NCBI RefSeq assembly: GCF_046507575.1
Contig: NZ_JBKFEY010000001.1
Coordinates: 62,001 to 126,000 of the forward strand
Source: Pontitalea aquivivens
GTDB taxonomy: Bacteria; Pseudomonadota; Alphaproteobacteria; Rhodobacterales; Rhodobacteraceae
Length of the DNA: 64,000 nt
Reading direction: 5' to 3'
Position numbers and translations under genes: made by a program. Positions 1 to 9,212 of the stretch are shown here, piece after piece. The notes beneath the pieces were generated by a model. That model was not told the DNA's origin and searched no databases. It was given only the letters and a program-made list of their open reading frames with translations. The stretch's first letter is position 1; every line of letters starts with the position of its first letter.

Positions 1-2699
1 TAGAACTGTTCCAGCCGCAGCAGATACACATCCGACAGGCCGCGCTTGTCGCGTTCGGCCAGGAGGTCGTAATAGACCTTGCCCGAACAGATCACGACCC
101 GCTTGATCTGGTCATCCGCGGCCAGCCTGAAATCGGAATTTCCGGTGTGCTGGGTGTCGGCATCGTCCCACATCACCCGGCGGAAGAAGGAACCCGTGGT
201 GAATTCATCGGTTTTCGACACGCACAGCGGATGGCGCAGCAGCGATTTAGGCGTCATCAGGATCAGCGGCTTGCGGAAGTTGCGGTGCAGCTGGCGGCGC
301 AGGATGTGGAAATAGTTGGCCGGGGTCGAGCAGTTGGCCACGATCCAGTTATCTTCCGCCGACAGCTGCAGGAAGCGTTCCAGACGCGCCGAGGAATGTT
401 CCGGCCCCTGGCCTTCAAACCCATGCGGCAGCAGGCAGACCAGGCCCGACATGCGCAGCCATTTCCGTTCGCCCGAATTGATGAACTGGTCGAACATGAT
501 CTGCGCACCGTTGGCGAAATCGCCGAACTGTGCCTCCCACATCACCAGGGCCTTGGGTTCGGACAGCGAATAGCCGTATTCGAAGCCCAGAACCGCATAT
601 TCCGACAGCATCGAGTCGATGACTTCATAGCGCGCCTGACCGGCCCGGACATGGTTCAGCGGGTAGTAGCGTTCTTCGGTCGTCTGGTCGATCAGGCCGG
701 AATGGCGCTGGCTGAACGTGCCGCGTGTGCAGTCCTGACCCGACAGGCGGACCGGGAAGCCCTCGGTCAGAAGCGAACCGAAGGCCAGTGCCTCGGCGGT
801 GGCCCAGTCAAATCCCTTGCCGGTTTCGAACATCCTGGCCTTGGCATCCAACTGGCGCGCCACGGTCTTGTGCAGGTCGAAATTCTGCGGTGCGGTGGTC
901 AGGCCACGGCCGATCTCGGCCATCGTCTCGGGCGTGATCGCGGTGGCGCCGGCGTCATATTCCTCGCGCTCGCGGTCCAGGCCGGACCAGCGGCCATCCA
1001 GCCAGTCGGCCTTGTTCGGCTTGAAGTTCTTGCCGGCCTCGAATTCTTCGTTCAGATGGGCCTGGAAGGCGGCCTTCATATCCTCGATCTCGCCTTCGGG
1101 GATCAGCCCGTCGGCCACCAGACGTTCGGTGTAAAGCTGCAGCGTGGTCTTGTGGCTCTTGATGCGCTTGTACATCACCGGGTTGGTGAACATCGGCTCG
1201 TCGCCTTCGTTGTGACCGAAGCGGCGGTAGCAGAAGATGTCGATCACCACGTCCTTGTGGAACTTCTGGCGGAATTCGGTGGCGACCCTGGCGGCGTGGA
1301 CCACGGCCTCGGGGTCGTCGCCATTGACGTGGAAGATCGGCGCCTCGACCATCAGGGCGATGTCGGTCGGATAGGGGGACGACCGGCTGAAATGCGGCGC
1401 GGTGGTAAAGCCGATCTGGTTGTTCACCACGATATGCATGGTGCCGCCGGTGCGATGCCCGCGCAGGCCCGACAGGCCAAAGCATTCCGCCACGACGCCC
1501 TGGCCGGCAAAGGCCGCGTCCCCATGCAGCAGGATCGGCAGGACCTGAAAGCGGTCGGTGTCGTGCAGCTGGTCCTGCTTGGCGCGGACCTTGCCCAGCA
1601 CCACGGGGTTCACCGCCTCAAGGTGGCTGGGGTTGGCGGTCAGCGACAGGTGGACCTTGTTGCCGTCGAATTCACGGTCGGATGAGGCGCCGAGGTGATA
1701 TTTCACGTCGCCCGAACCGTCCACATCCTCGGGCTTGTAGGACCCGCCCTGGAATTCGTGGAAGATCGCGCGGAAGGGCTTGGCCATCACATTGGCCAGC
1801 ACGTTCAGGCGGCCGCGGTGCGGCATGCCGATGACGATTTCCTTCAGACCCAGCGCGCCGCCGCGCTTGATGATCTGTTCCATCGCCGGGATCAGCGCCT
1901 CGCCGCCGTCAAGGCCGAAACGCTTGGTGCCCATGTATTTGACATGCAGGAACTTTTCAAAGCCCTCGGCCTCGACCAGCTTGTTCAGGATGGCGCGGCG
2001 GCCTTCGCGGGTGAAGCTGATTTCCTTGCCATAACCCTCGATCCGTTCCTTCAGCCAGGCGGCTTCCTCGGGGTCGGAAATGTGCATGTACTGCAACGCG
2101 AAGGTGCCGCAATAGGTGCGCTTCACGATGTCCAGGATCTGGCGCATCGAGCCATGGGTCAGCCCCAGAACATTGTCGATGAAGATCGGGCGGTCCATGT
2201 CGGCCTCGGTGAAGCCGTAGGACTTGGGGTCCAGTTCCGGGTGCAGCGAGGCATCGCGCATCCCCAGCGGATCGACATCGGCGATCAGGTGGCCACGGAT
2301 GCGGTAGGCGCGGATGATCATCAGCGCGCGGATCGAATCCAGCACGGCGCGCTTGATCTGTTCATCCGATACGGTCACGCCCGCCTCGGCGGCCTTGGCG
2401 CGGATCTTGTCGCCCGCGGCCTTGCCCTCTTTGGCGACCGGCCATTCGCCGGTCAGCGCGGCGGTCAGGTCATCGGCCGGAACCGGCGGCCAGTCCGGCC
2501 GTTCCCAGGACGCGCCCGAGGCCGATTTCGACACATCCAGCTCGGCATCGCCCAGCGAATGGAAAAAGGCCGCCCAGGCCGCATCGACCGAGGACGGGTC
2601 GGCGGCAAAGCGCGCGTAAAGCTGTTCGACATAGTCCGCATTGTGCCCCTGCAGGAAGGATGAGGCGTGGAACTGGTCGTTCGGGGATTGGTCGGTCAT
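1..2699 (-). CDS. sucA: 2-oxoglutarate dehydrogenase E1 component (3' end outside window)
   Basis: Thiamine-diphosphate-dependent E1 of the 2-oxoglutarate dehydrogenase complex. It decarboxylates 2-oxoglutarate and passes the succinyl group to E2 (SucB) in the cytosolic TCA cycle. About 899 codons are present and the family is usually about 985, so roughly the last 90 residues lie beyond base 1. Visible family marks are the N-terminal FLQGHNADYVEQLY segment that begins near residue 15, GDAAFAGQG near residue 394 (ThDP region) and GHNEGDEP near residue 496. The frame reads cleanly at both ends (SDVYLLRLEQF at the window edge), so I see no frameshift. ATG at 2699 begins MTDQSPNDQFHASSF. It lies 55 bp downstream of sucD and is probably cotranscribed from the sucC promoter. 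sucB and lpd are expected just outside the window. Confidence 0.97.
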   Translation of the reverse strand, partial: MTDQSPNDQFHASSFLQGHNADYVEQLYARFAADPSSVDAAWAAFFHSLGDAELDVSKSASGASWERPDWPPVPADDLTAALTGEWPVAKEGKAAGDKIRAKAAEAGVTVSDEQIKRAVLDSIRALMIIRAYRIRGHLIADVDPLGMRDASLHPELDPKSYGFTEADMDRPIFIDNVLGLTHGSMRQILDIVKRTYCGTFALQYMHISDPEEAAWLKERIEGYGKEISFTREGRRAILNKLVEAEGFEKFLHVKYMGTKRFGLDGGEALIPAMEQIIKRGGALGLKEIVIGMPHRGRLNVLANVMAKPFRAIFHEFQGGSYKPEDVDGSGDVKYHLGASSDREFDGNKVHLSLTANPSHLEAVNPVVLGKVRAKQDQLHDTDRFQVLPILLHGDAAFAGQGVVAECFGLSGLRGHRTGGTMHIVVNNQIGFTTAPHFSRSSPYPTDIALMVEAPIFHVNGDDPEAVVHAARVATEFRQKFHKDVVIDIFCYRRFGHNEGDEPMFTNPVMYKRIKSHKTTLQLYTERLVADGLIPEGEIEDMKAAFQAHLNEEFEAGKNFKPNKADWLDGRWSGLDREREEYDAGATAITPETMAEIGRGLTTAPQNFDLHKTVARQLDAKARMFETGKGFDWATAEALAFGSLLTEGFPVRLSGQDCTRGTFSQRHSGLIDQTTEERYYPLNHVRAGQARYEVIDSMLSEYAVLGFEYGYSLSEPKALVMWEAQFGDFANGAQIMFDQFINSGERKWLRMSGLVCLLPHGFEGQGPEHSSARLERFLQLSAEDNWIVANCSTPANYFHILRRQLHRNFRKPLILMTPKSLLRHPLCVSKTDEFTTGSFFRRVMWDDADTQHTGNSDFRLAADDQIKRVVICSGKVYYDLLAERDKRGLSDVYLLRLEQF

Positions 2700-2724
2700 G
2701 GCTGCACCTGACGGAATGGGGAAA

Positions 2725-2744
2725 CCGCGCCCCGTGGGGCGCGG
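2725..2744 (-). other. Intercistronic hairpin between sucD and sucA
   Basis: Perfect 9-bp GC stem (CCGCGCCCC / GGGGCGCGG, 2-nt gap) in the 55-bp spacer between the sucD stop and the sucA start. On the minus strand it is followed only by TTTCCCC, so it is a poor terminator. It may be an mRNA-processing or stabilising element, or a partial attenuator, that sets the ratio of succinyl-CoA ligase to E1. That role is inference; only the stem is seen. Confidence 0.5.
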
Positions 2745-2754
2745 CATTGACATG

Positions 2755-3639
2755 TTACTTGCCGAGCGCCTTCATCACGGCTTCGCCCAGATGGGCCGGG
2801 CTGTCGGCGACGACGATACCCGCGGATTTCATCGCCTCGATCTTGCTTTCGGCATCGCCCTTGCCACCCGAAACGATGGCGCCGGCATGGCCCATGCGGC
2901 GGCCGGGGGGGGCGGTGCGGCCCGCGATGAAGCCTGCGACCGGCTTCCAGCGGCCCTTCTTCTTCTGTTCCTTCAGGAATTCCGCCGCCTCTTCCTCGGC
3001 CGAGCCGCCGATTTCGCCGATCATGATGATCGACTGGGTTTCCGGATCGTCCAGGAACATGTCGAGCACGTCGATATGTTCGGTGCCCTTGATCGGGTCG
3101 CCACCGATGCCCACGGCCGAGGACTGGCCAAGGCCCAGGTCGGTGGTCTGCTTGACCGCCTCATAGGTCAGCGTGCCCGAACGCGACACCACGCCGACGC
3201 TGCCGCGCTGGTGGATGTGGCCCGGCATGATGCCGATCTTGCAGGCGCCGGGGGTGATGACGCCGGGGCAGTTCGGCCCGATCAGGCGCGACTTGCTGTC
3301 AACCAGCGCGCGCTTGACCTTCATCATGTCCAGCACCGGGATGCCTTCGGTGATGCACACGATCAGTTCCATTTCCGCATCGATCGCTTCCAGGATCGAA
3401 TCGGCCGCGAAGGGCGGGGGAACGTAGATCACGGTGGCATTGGCCTCGGTCGCGGCCTTGGCTTCATGGACCGAATCGAACACCGGCAGGTTCAGGTGGC
3501 TGCTGCCGCCCTTGCCGGGGGTCACGCCGCCGACCATCCTGGTGCCGTAGGCGATCGCCTGTTCCGAATGGAACGTGCCCTGGCTGCCGGTAAAGCCCTG
3601 GCAGATGACTTTGGTGTTTTCGTTGACGAGAACGGCCAT
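2755..3639 (-). CDS. sucD: Succinyl-CoA ligase (ADP-forming), alpha subunit
   Basis: Alpha subunit of the enzyme that converts succinyl-CoA, ADP and phosphate to succinate, CoA and ATP. At 294 aa it has the usual length. The N-terminal CoA-binding Rossmann domain starts MAVLVNENTKVICQGFTGSQG. The phosphohistidine is H251 in MGHAGAIVSGG. GPNCPG is the family signature of the ligase domain. It follows sucC with only a 4-bp gap, so translational coupling is likely and the subunits would be made in equal amounts. It lies inside the sucCDA(B) operon, ahead of sucA. Confidence 0.98.
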   Translation of the reverse strand: MAVLVNENTKVICQGFTGSQGTFHSEQAIAYGTRMVGGVTPGKGGSSHLNLPVFDSVHEAKAATEANATVIYVPPPFAADSILEAIDAEMELIVCITEGIPVLDMMKVKRALVDSKSRLIGPNCPGVITPGACKIGIMPGHIHQRGSVGVVSRSGTLTYEAVKQTTDLGLGQSSAVGIGGDPIKGTEHIDVLDMFLDDPETQSIIMIGEIGGSAEEEAAEFLKEQKKKGRWKPVAGFIAGRTAPPGRRMGHAGAIVSGGKGDAESKIEAMKSAGIVVADSPAHLGEAVMKALGK

Positions 3640-3643
3640 TGGA

Positions 3644-4837
<1,194 letters not shown>

Positions 4838-4944
4838 GGCACCTGTCCCATGCTGGTGAGATTTGGGGGTTCTTGACACATCTGGCCCCGGTCACAAACC
4901 GATAAATGCGTTGCAGGCAGCTTCCCGCGCATAAAATCGACGTT

Positions 4945-4975
4945 TGTGATCACAGGTCGGAAAAGTGTGATCACA
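4945..4975 (-). promoter_or_regulatory. Paired TGTGATCACA palindromes upstream of sucC
   Basis: Two perfect 10-bp palindromes TGTGATCACA at 4945-4954 and 4966-4975. Their centres are 21 bp apart (two helical turns) and are separated by the 11-nt spacer GGTCGGAAAAG. The same arrangement, with the same 21-bp spacing and a spacer that shares CGGAAA, precedes sdhC at 11989-12020. The simplest reading is two dimer sites for one regulator of the 2-oxoglutarate-to-fumarate genes. The arms abut with no gap, unlike Crp (TGTGA-N6-TCACA). The regulator is unknown and I cannot tell activation from repression. Confidence 0.75.
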
Positions 4976-5026
4976 AGAGCAAGTCCGCATGCCGCAATGC
5001 TGCGATGCCGCGATGCGGCGCCCCCC

Positions 5027-5770
5027 TCAGACCCGAGTCGCGATGCACAGCACCTGCCCGCGCGGCAGCCGGTCGGGACGGATATGAACGCGCAGGCCGG
5101 CTTGCGCGGCAAAGTGGGCCACGTCCTCGGCCACAAGGTGATAGGGCGGACGGATGTCATGGGTCACGACCCCGTCGGGCTGGCGCACCGGGCCAATGGA
5201 AGCCGCGGCATCAGGGGCCAGAAAAACGGTGAACAGGAATTTCTCAAACCGCGGGAAGCGCGCCGAAACGCGCAAAAGTGCGCGGCGCAGGTGGTTCATC
5301 GGCAGATGGGTGAAGACCGCGAAACACAGGATATAGTCAAAGTCGTCGGGCAGGCCCGGAAAGCCGAAATTCCCATCCTCGACCAGCTGCGACAGGGGCA
5401 GGCGGGTGCGGTCGGCCTCGGTCAGTTCCTCGGCATGACCCTTGCGCATCAGCGCCCCCGACAGATCGGTGCCCCAGTAATTCCCCGGGTCCAGATAGGG
5501 CACCAGCCGGCAGCCGGTGCGCAACGGGCCGCAGCCGATGTCCAGCAGCCGGTGCCGGGGGTGCAGCCCCTCGGCCAGCAGCATCTGCATCTGGATCGTG
5601 CCGGTTTCTTCCCACCGGCCGCCGATGATGTCACGGTGCCGGCCCGCAGCCAGGGCGCGGTCATAGAAGCCGGGCACCAGATAGGGCGAGACGGGCGCGC
5701 CGCCGCGCCCTCCGCTGCCTTGGCCCGAAGGCATCGTGATCTTGCCGGATGTCGGATGGCCCATCATCAC
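5027..5770 (-). CDS. Class I SAM-dependent methyltransferase, substrate unknown
   Basis: 247 aa. Motif I for S-adenosylmethionine binding is LLDIGCGPLRTG at residues 75-86, followed by an acidic beta-2 region (YWGTDLS) and a typical FDYILCFAVFTHLP segment near residue 150. The fold is a class I methyltransferase, but nothing identifies the acceptor. The start is uncertain: GTG 5770, ATG 5767 and ATG 5764 are consecutive after a GAGGG motif. It begins within 3 bp of the stop of the secreted protein gene at 5773, so the two form an operon. It ends about 190 bp upstream of sucC, with the suc promoter sites in that gap. Confidence 0.85.
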   Translation of the reverse strand: MMMGHPTSGKITMPSGQGSGGRGGAPVSPYLVPGFYDRALAAGRHRDIIGGRWEETGTIQMQMLLAEGLHPRHRLLDIGCGPLRTGCRLVPYLDPGNYWGTDLSGALMRKGHAEELTEADRTRLPLSQLVEDGNFGFPGLPDDFDYILCFAVFTHLPMNHLRRALLRVSARFPRFEKFLFTVFLAPDAAASIGPVRQPDGVVTHDIRPPYHLVAEDVAHFAAQAGLRVHIRPDRLPRGQVLCIATRV

Positions 5771-5772
5771 CC

Positions 5773-6999
5773 TCAGTTCAGAAAGACCGCCATCAGCGCG
5801 GCATTGCCCCGCATCAGCTCTTCAAACCGCCGCAGGCTGTCGGCGCTGACGCGCGGCCCTGGTTCGATATAGGGCGCCGCCGCCCAGCCCTGGACCCAGC
5901 CCGTCACGCTGATCGGCCGGGGGGTGTCGAACAGGCGGCCAAGGTTCACGCCCTGACCTGCGGGCCCCCGCCAGTAGGGCAGCAGCACACGGCCGGTCAG
6001 CAGCGCCTCGCCATCGGCCAGAACGGCCTGCCAGACGTCGCCGGTGCCCGGCGGCAGATCGAAGCCAAGGGCCGAGGTCTGACCCTCGCCCGGCACCCAT
6101 TCGCGGTCATTGTCGGTTTCCTGCGCGACAAGGGTCCAGAACCGGCGGTTCTGGGCGATGGTGGCCAGGAAATGCGCCTTGGCGGCCTGCGCGCGGGCCA
6201 CGTCGGGTTCGGCATTCACCGCCCCTTCCAGCATGGCAAAGGCATCGGCGAATTGCCCGAACGAGGAATCGAAATCCCACGGATCGCCGGAATTGGGCGG
6301 GGCGACCCCAATCGCCTTGCGCGCGGACAGAACGCGGTCGATCGCCGCGGCCGGGTCATAGGCGAGGATCGTGTTCGACAGGCCCGACAGCAGATGCGTA
6401 TAGGCCGTCAGCCAGGCCGCATCGGCGGTATCGAAGCGGATCACCGGCAGCGGCTGGGCGGGGTCGCGGTTCTGCCATTGCCAGCCCATCAGCTGCGGCC
6501 CCAGCAACGCGCCGGCAGCTTCCTCGGGGTCACGATTTCCGTTGGCGTTCACATCGAACCACAGGTCGTCAAAGGCGATCTCCAGCCCGAAGTCACTGCC
6601 TTCGGGCAGAGTGGCAAGATCCTGGCGCGCGCGATCCATCCCGGCGTCCAGATCGGCGAACAGCCGCGTCACCAGCGCACCCGAAAACGGTTCGGGCGCG
6701 GGGTTCGGGGGCAGCGGCAGGCGCAGCATCGGCAGGCCCAGAACATCGCCCGCATTGCCCGCAGCCTGATCCATGCCGGTGCGCCATTGCAGTTGCAGGG
6801 CGGATTCGATGCCGATCAGAAAGCGCAGGCCGGCCTTGGCAAAGTGCTCCTCGGGACCGGGCGTAGGGTCAAGCGCATCCAGCCGCGCCAGCGTTGCGGC
6901 GATGCCGTCCTGACCGATCGCCTGCGACAGCGAAAGATCGGCGGCGGCAGGCGTGGCGGCAGCCAGGGCCAGCAGGGCAACGGCAAAGGCGGGCTTCAT
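5773..6999 (-). CDS. Secreted protein with an EF-hand-like calcium loop, function unknown
   Basis: 408 aa. A clean N-terminal signal peptide (MKPAFAVALLALAAATPAAA, cleavage likely after AAA) predicts a periplasmic protein. Residues 149-160 read DVNANGNRDPEE, which fits the 12-residue EF-hand/dockerin loop (D1, N3, N5, G6, D9, E12). The rest is mostly helical, rich in Trp and Asp, with no enzyme motif I recognise. ATG 6999 is preceded by AAGGAATGATTC. It sits between mdh, which has its own terminator, and a coupled methyltransferase, so this is probably a two-gene unit. The calcium-binding role is inferred from the loop only. Confidence 0.8.
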   Translation of the reverse strand: MKPAFAVALLALAAATPAAADLSLSQAIGQDGIAATLARLDALDPTPGPEEHFAKAGLRFLIGIESALQLQWRTGMDQAAGNAGDVLGLPMLRLPLPPNPAPEPFSGALVTRLFADLDAGMDRARQDLATLPEGSDFGLEIAFDDLWFDVNANGNRDPEEAAGALLGPQLMGWQWQNRDPAQPLPVIRFDTADAAWLTAYTHLLSGLSNTILAYDPAAAIDRVLSARKAIGVAPPNSGDPWDFDSSFGQFADAFAMLEGAVNAEPDVARAQAAKAHFLATIAQNRRFWTLVAQETDNDREWVPGEGQTSALGFDLPPGTGDVWQAVLADGEALLTGRVLLPYWRGPAGQGVNLGRLFDTPRPISVTGWVQGWAAAPYIEPGPRVSADSLRRFEELMRGNAALMAVFLN

Positions 7000-7041
7000 G
7001 AATCATTCCTTGAATGAACTGGCCAACATAACCGACTCGTC

Positions 7042-7073
7042 AAAAAGAATGCGCGGCCGGGGGCCGCGCATTC
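7042..7073 (-). terminator. Rho-independent terminator of mdh
   Basis: Perfect 12-bp stem (GAATGCGCGGCC / GGCCGCGCATTC, 3-nt loop) at 7047-7073. On the minus strand it is followed by TTTTTG, 24 bp after the mdh stop. It separates mdh from the following secreted-protein/methyltransferase pair. Confidence 0.9.
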
Positions 7074-7096
7074 AAGGCTGAAAAACAGCCAAAGGA

Positions 7097-8059
7097 TCAG
7101 GCGAGCGAGGGGTCGATACCCTTGCAGGCAGCAACCAGACCCTTGACCGCGTCGACCGACTTGTCGAACATCACCTGCTCGTCCTTGTTCAGCTTGATGT
7201 CCACGACCTTCTCGATGCCGCCGGCACCGATGATGGTCGGCACGCCGACATACATCCCGTCCAGACCGAAGGCGCCCTTGACATAGGCCGCGCAGGGCAG
7301 AAGCCGCTTCTGGTCCTTCAGGTAGGCCTCGGCCATCTCGATGGCGCTGGTGGCAGGCGCGTAGAAGGCCGAGCCGGTCTTCAGCAGGCCGACGATCTCG
7401 GCACCGCCGTCGCGGGTGCGCTGGATGATCGCGTCCAGCTTCTCCTGCGTGGTCCAGCCCATCTGCACCAGGTCCGGCAGCGGGATGCCGGCAACGGTCG
7501 AATAGCGCGCCAGCGGCACCATCGTGTCGCCGTGACCGCCCAGCACAAAGGCGGTGACGTCGCGCATCGAGACGTTGAATTCCACCGACAGGAAGTGGCG
7601 GAAGCGCGCCGAATCCAGCACGCCGGCCATGCCGACGACTTTTTCATGCGGCAGGCCCGAAAATTCGCGCAGCGCCCAGACCATCGCGTCCAGCGGGTTG
7701 GTGATGCAGATCACAAAGGCGTTCGGGGCGTATTTGGCAATGCCTTCGCCGACCGATTTCATCACCTTCAGGTTGATGCCCAGCAGGTCATCGCGGCTCA
7801 TGCCCGGCTTGCGCGGCACGCCGGCGGTGACGATGCAGACATCGGCGCCCGCGATGTCGGCGTAATCATTGGTGCCCTTCATCACGGCATCGAAGCCCTC
7901 GGAGGGACCGGATTCGGCGATATCAAGCGCCTTGCCCTGGGGCGTGCCTTCGGCGATGTCGAACAGGACGACGTCACCGAGTTCCTTGATGGCGGCGAGA
8001 TGGGCGAGCGTGCCGCCGATCTGGCCGGCGCCGATGAGGGCGATCTTGGGTCGAGCCAT
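7097..8059 (-). CDS. mdh: Malate dehydrogenase (NAD+, LDH-like class)
   Basis: Interconverts malate and oxaloacetate in the TCA cycle. At 320 aa it is the typical alphaproteobacterial length. The Rossmann motif GAGQIGG occupies residues 10-16, the substrate-binding arginine segment is VPRKPGMSRDD (81-91), ITNPLD is at 119-124, and catalytic H176 lies in LGGHGDTMVPL. ATG 8059 gives the standard MARPKIALIG start. It appears monocistronic, with a strong terminator after it and a 224-bp divergent intergenic region before it (8060-8283) in which I could not assign promoter elements. No TGTGATCACA pair is present, unlike suc and sdh. Confidence 0.98.
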   Translation of the reverse strand: MARPKIALIGAGQIGGTLAHLAAIKELGDVVLFDIAEGTPQGKALDIAESGPSEGFDAVMKGTNDYADIAGADVCIVTAGVPRKPGMSRDDLLGINLKVMKSVGEGIAKYAPNAFVICITNPLDAMVWALREFSGLPHEKVVGMAGVLDSARFRHFLSVEFNVSMRDVTAFVLGGHGDTMVPLARYSTVAGIPLPDLVQMGWTTQEKLDAIIQRTRDGGAEIVGLLKTGSAFYAPATSAIEMAEAYLKDQKRLLPCAAYVKGAFGLDGMYVGVPTIIGAGGIEKVVDIKLNKDEQVMFDKSVDAVKGLVAACKGIDPSLA

Positions 8060-8283
8060 GGAATCCTCCGAAAAACGGGGTGGTGGGTTGTTGACGCGGA
8101 TGGGTTAGCCCTTTGCGCCCAGTCTGGCAAGGGTGCCGCGGCGCGGCGGCGCCCTGGCGCGCATTTTCGTATGCCATTGTACACCGCGTTTGCGCTAAAA
8201 TTTCCCGATCCCCCCGTGCCTTTCCGCAGGGGCGGGGCTAGGACTTCGGGGGCAGGGCCGATTCTCGGCCCGGGGGGGACTGC

Positions 8284-9024
8284 GTGGAACTGGATCTTCT
8301 GGGCTGGGTGCTGGCGGTGATCGCCGCTGTCTCGGTCGGGCTGTCGAAGGGCGGGCTGCCGGTGATCGCGGGTATCGCGGTGCCGCTTCTTGCCCTGGTC
8401 ATGAGCCCGGTGCAGGCGGCGGGCCTGCTGCTGCCGGTCTACATGGTGTCGGATGTCTTCGGGCTCTGGGCCTGGCGCAAGGAATTCGACCGCCGCGTCC
8501 TGATGATCGTGGCGCCGGCGGCGGTGGCGGGCATCGCCTTCGGCTGGGCCACGGCCAGCCTGGTCAGCGAACGCTGGGTCGGCGTCATGGTCGGGGTGAT
8601 CGGCGCGGTCTTCGCCCTCAACGCGATATTGCGCCGCCCCGCCGTGGCCGAGCCGCGCCCCGCGCGCGTGATCCCCGGCCTGTTCTGGGGCGCGCTGGCC
8701 GGCTTCACCAGCTTCGTGAGCCATTCGGGCGGCCCGCCCTGGCAGGTCTATTCCCTGCCGCTGGGCATGTCGAAGACCGTGTTCGCAGGAACCTCGACGA
8801 TCCTGTTTGCCTTCATCAACGCGATGAAGCTGCCGCCCTATTGGGCGCTGGGCCAGATCAATACCGCCAGCCTGGGGGTGGCGGTGATGCTGATGGCCCC
8901 GGCGGCGGCGGCGGTCTTTCTGGGGGTCTGGGCGGTGCGCGTGATCCCGCAGGTACTGTTCTTTCGCATCGTGATCTGGGCGCTCTTGCTGATCTCGCTT
9001 CGGCTGATCTGGCAGGCGTTCTGA
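8284..9024 (+). CDS. TauE/SafE-family membrane permease
   Basis: 246 aa with seven to eight hydrophobic segments. The family hallmarks are GLSKGGLPVIAGIAVPLLAL near the N-terminus and the repeat-like FTSFVSHSGGPPWQVYSLP half-way. The family exports or imports sulfite, organosulfonates or other small anions; the substrate here is not visible. The start is a GTG at 8284 after a G-rich GGGGGGGAC. It is divergent from mdh. An inverted repeat at 9026-9100 follows the stop directly and probably terminates it. Confidence 0.88.
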   Translation: MELDLLGWVLAVIAAVSVGLSKGGLPVIAGIAVPLLALVMSPVQAAGLLLPVYMVSDVFGLWAWRKEFDRRVLMIVAPAAVAGIAFGWATASLVSERWVGVMVGVIGAVFALNAILRRPAVAEPRPARVIPGLFWGALAGFTSFVSHSGGPPWQVYSLPLGMSKTVFAGTSTILFAFINAMKLPPYWALGQINTASLGVAVMLMAPAAAAVFLGVWAVRVIPQVLFFRIVIWALLLISLRLIWQAF

Positions 9025-9025
9025 T

Positions 9026-9100
9026 CTTCTTCTTGGTCAAAATACTCAACTGTCCCGCGGGCGGGGCGGGCGCGGCATGAGTATTTGGACCAAGAAGAAG
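9026..9100. repeat. Large inverted repeat of a dispersed intergenic element
   Basis: Two 23-bp arms (9026-9048 and 9078-9100) match at 22 of 23 positions around a GC-rich 29-nt loop. The core is CTTCTTCTTGGTC-AAATACTCA. It lies just after the TauE/SafE stop and could act as a bidirectional terminator. Half-copies with the related core CTTCATCTTGCC-CAAATACCTC occur at 40331, 45190 (diverged) and 57839 (inverted), so it belongs to a short intergenic repeat family. Confidence 0.75.
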
Positions 9101-9212
9101 CCGCAAATGTTCCGGGCCCGTTATCGGGGGCATTCTGCATTGCGGCAAATCGGGCTTGCGTAAAGTGGCGCGGATGTGGTCCTTGGCGAAAGAATATTGC
9201 GAGGAGAGAATC

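Noticed and set aside
147..1685. 512-aa plus-strand ORF opposite sucA
   Set aside because: It is a shadow of sucA: high GC leaves antisense frames open, and its sequence shows no domain while the minus strand gives clean E1 motifs.
1..2699. Possible frameshift in sucA
   Set aside because: Family motifs are in the same frame at the start, at residues near 394 and 496, and at the window edge, so the gene is only cut by the window.
4945..4975. Reading the TGTGATCACA sites as Crp or FNR boxes
   Set aside because: Crp needs a 6-bp gap between TGTGA and TCACA, and FNR needs TTGAT-N4-ATCAA. Neither fits.
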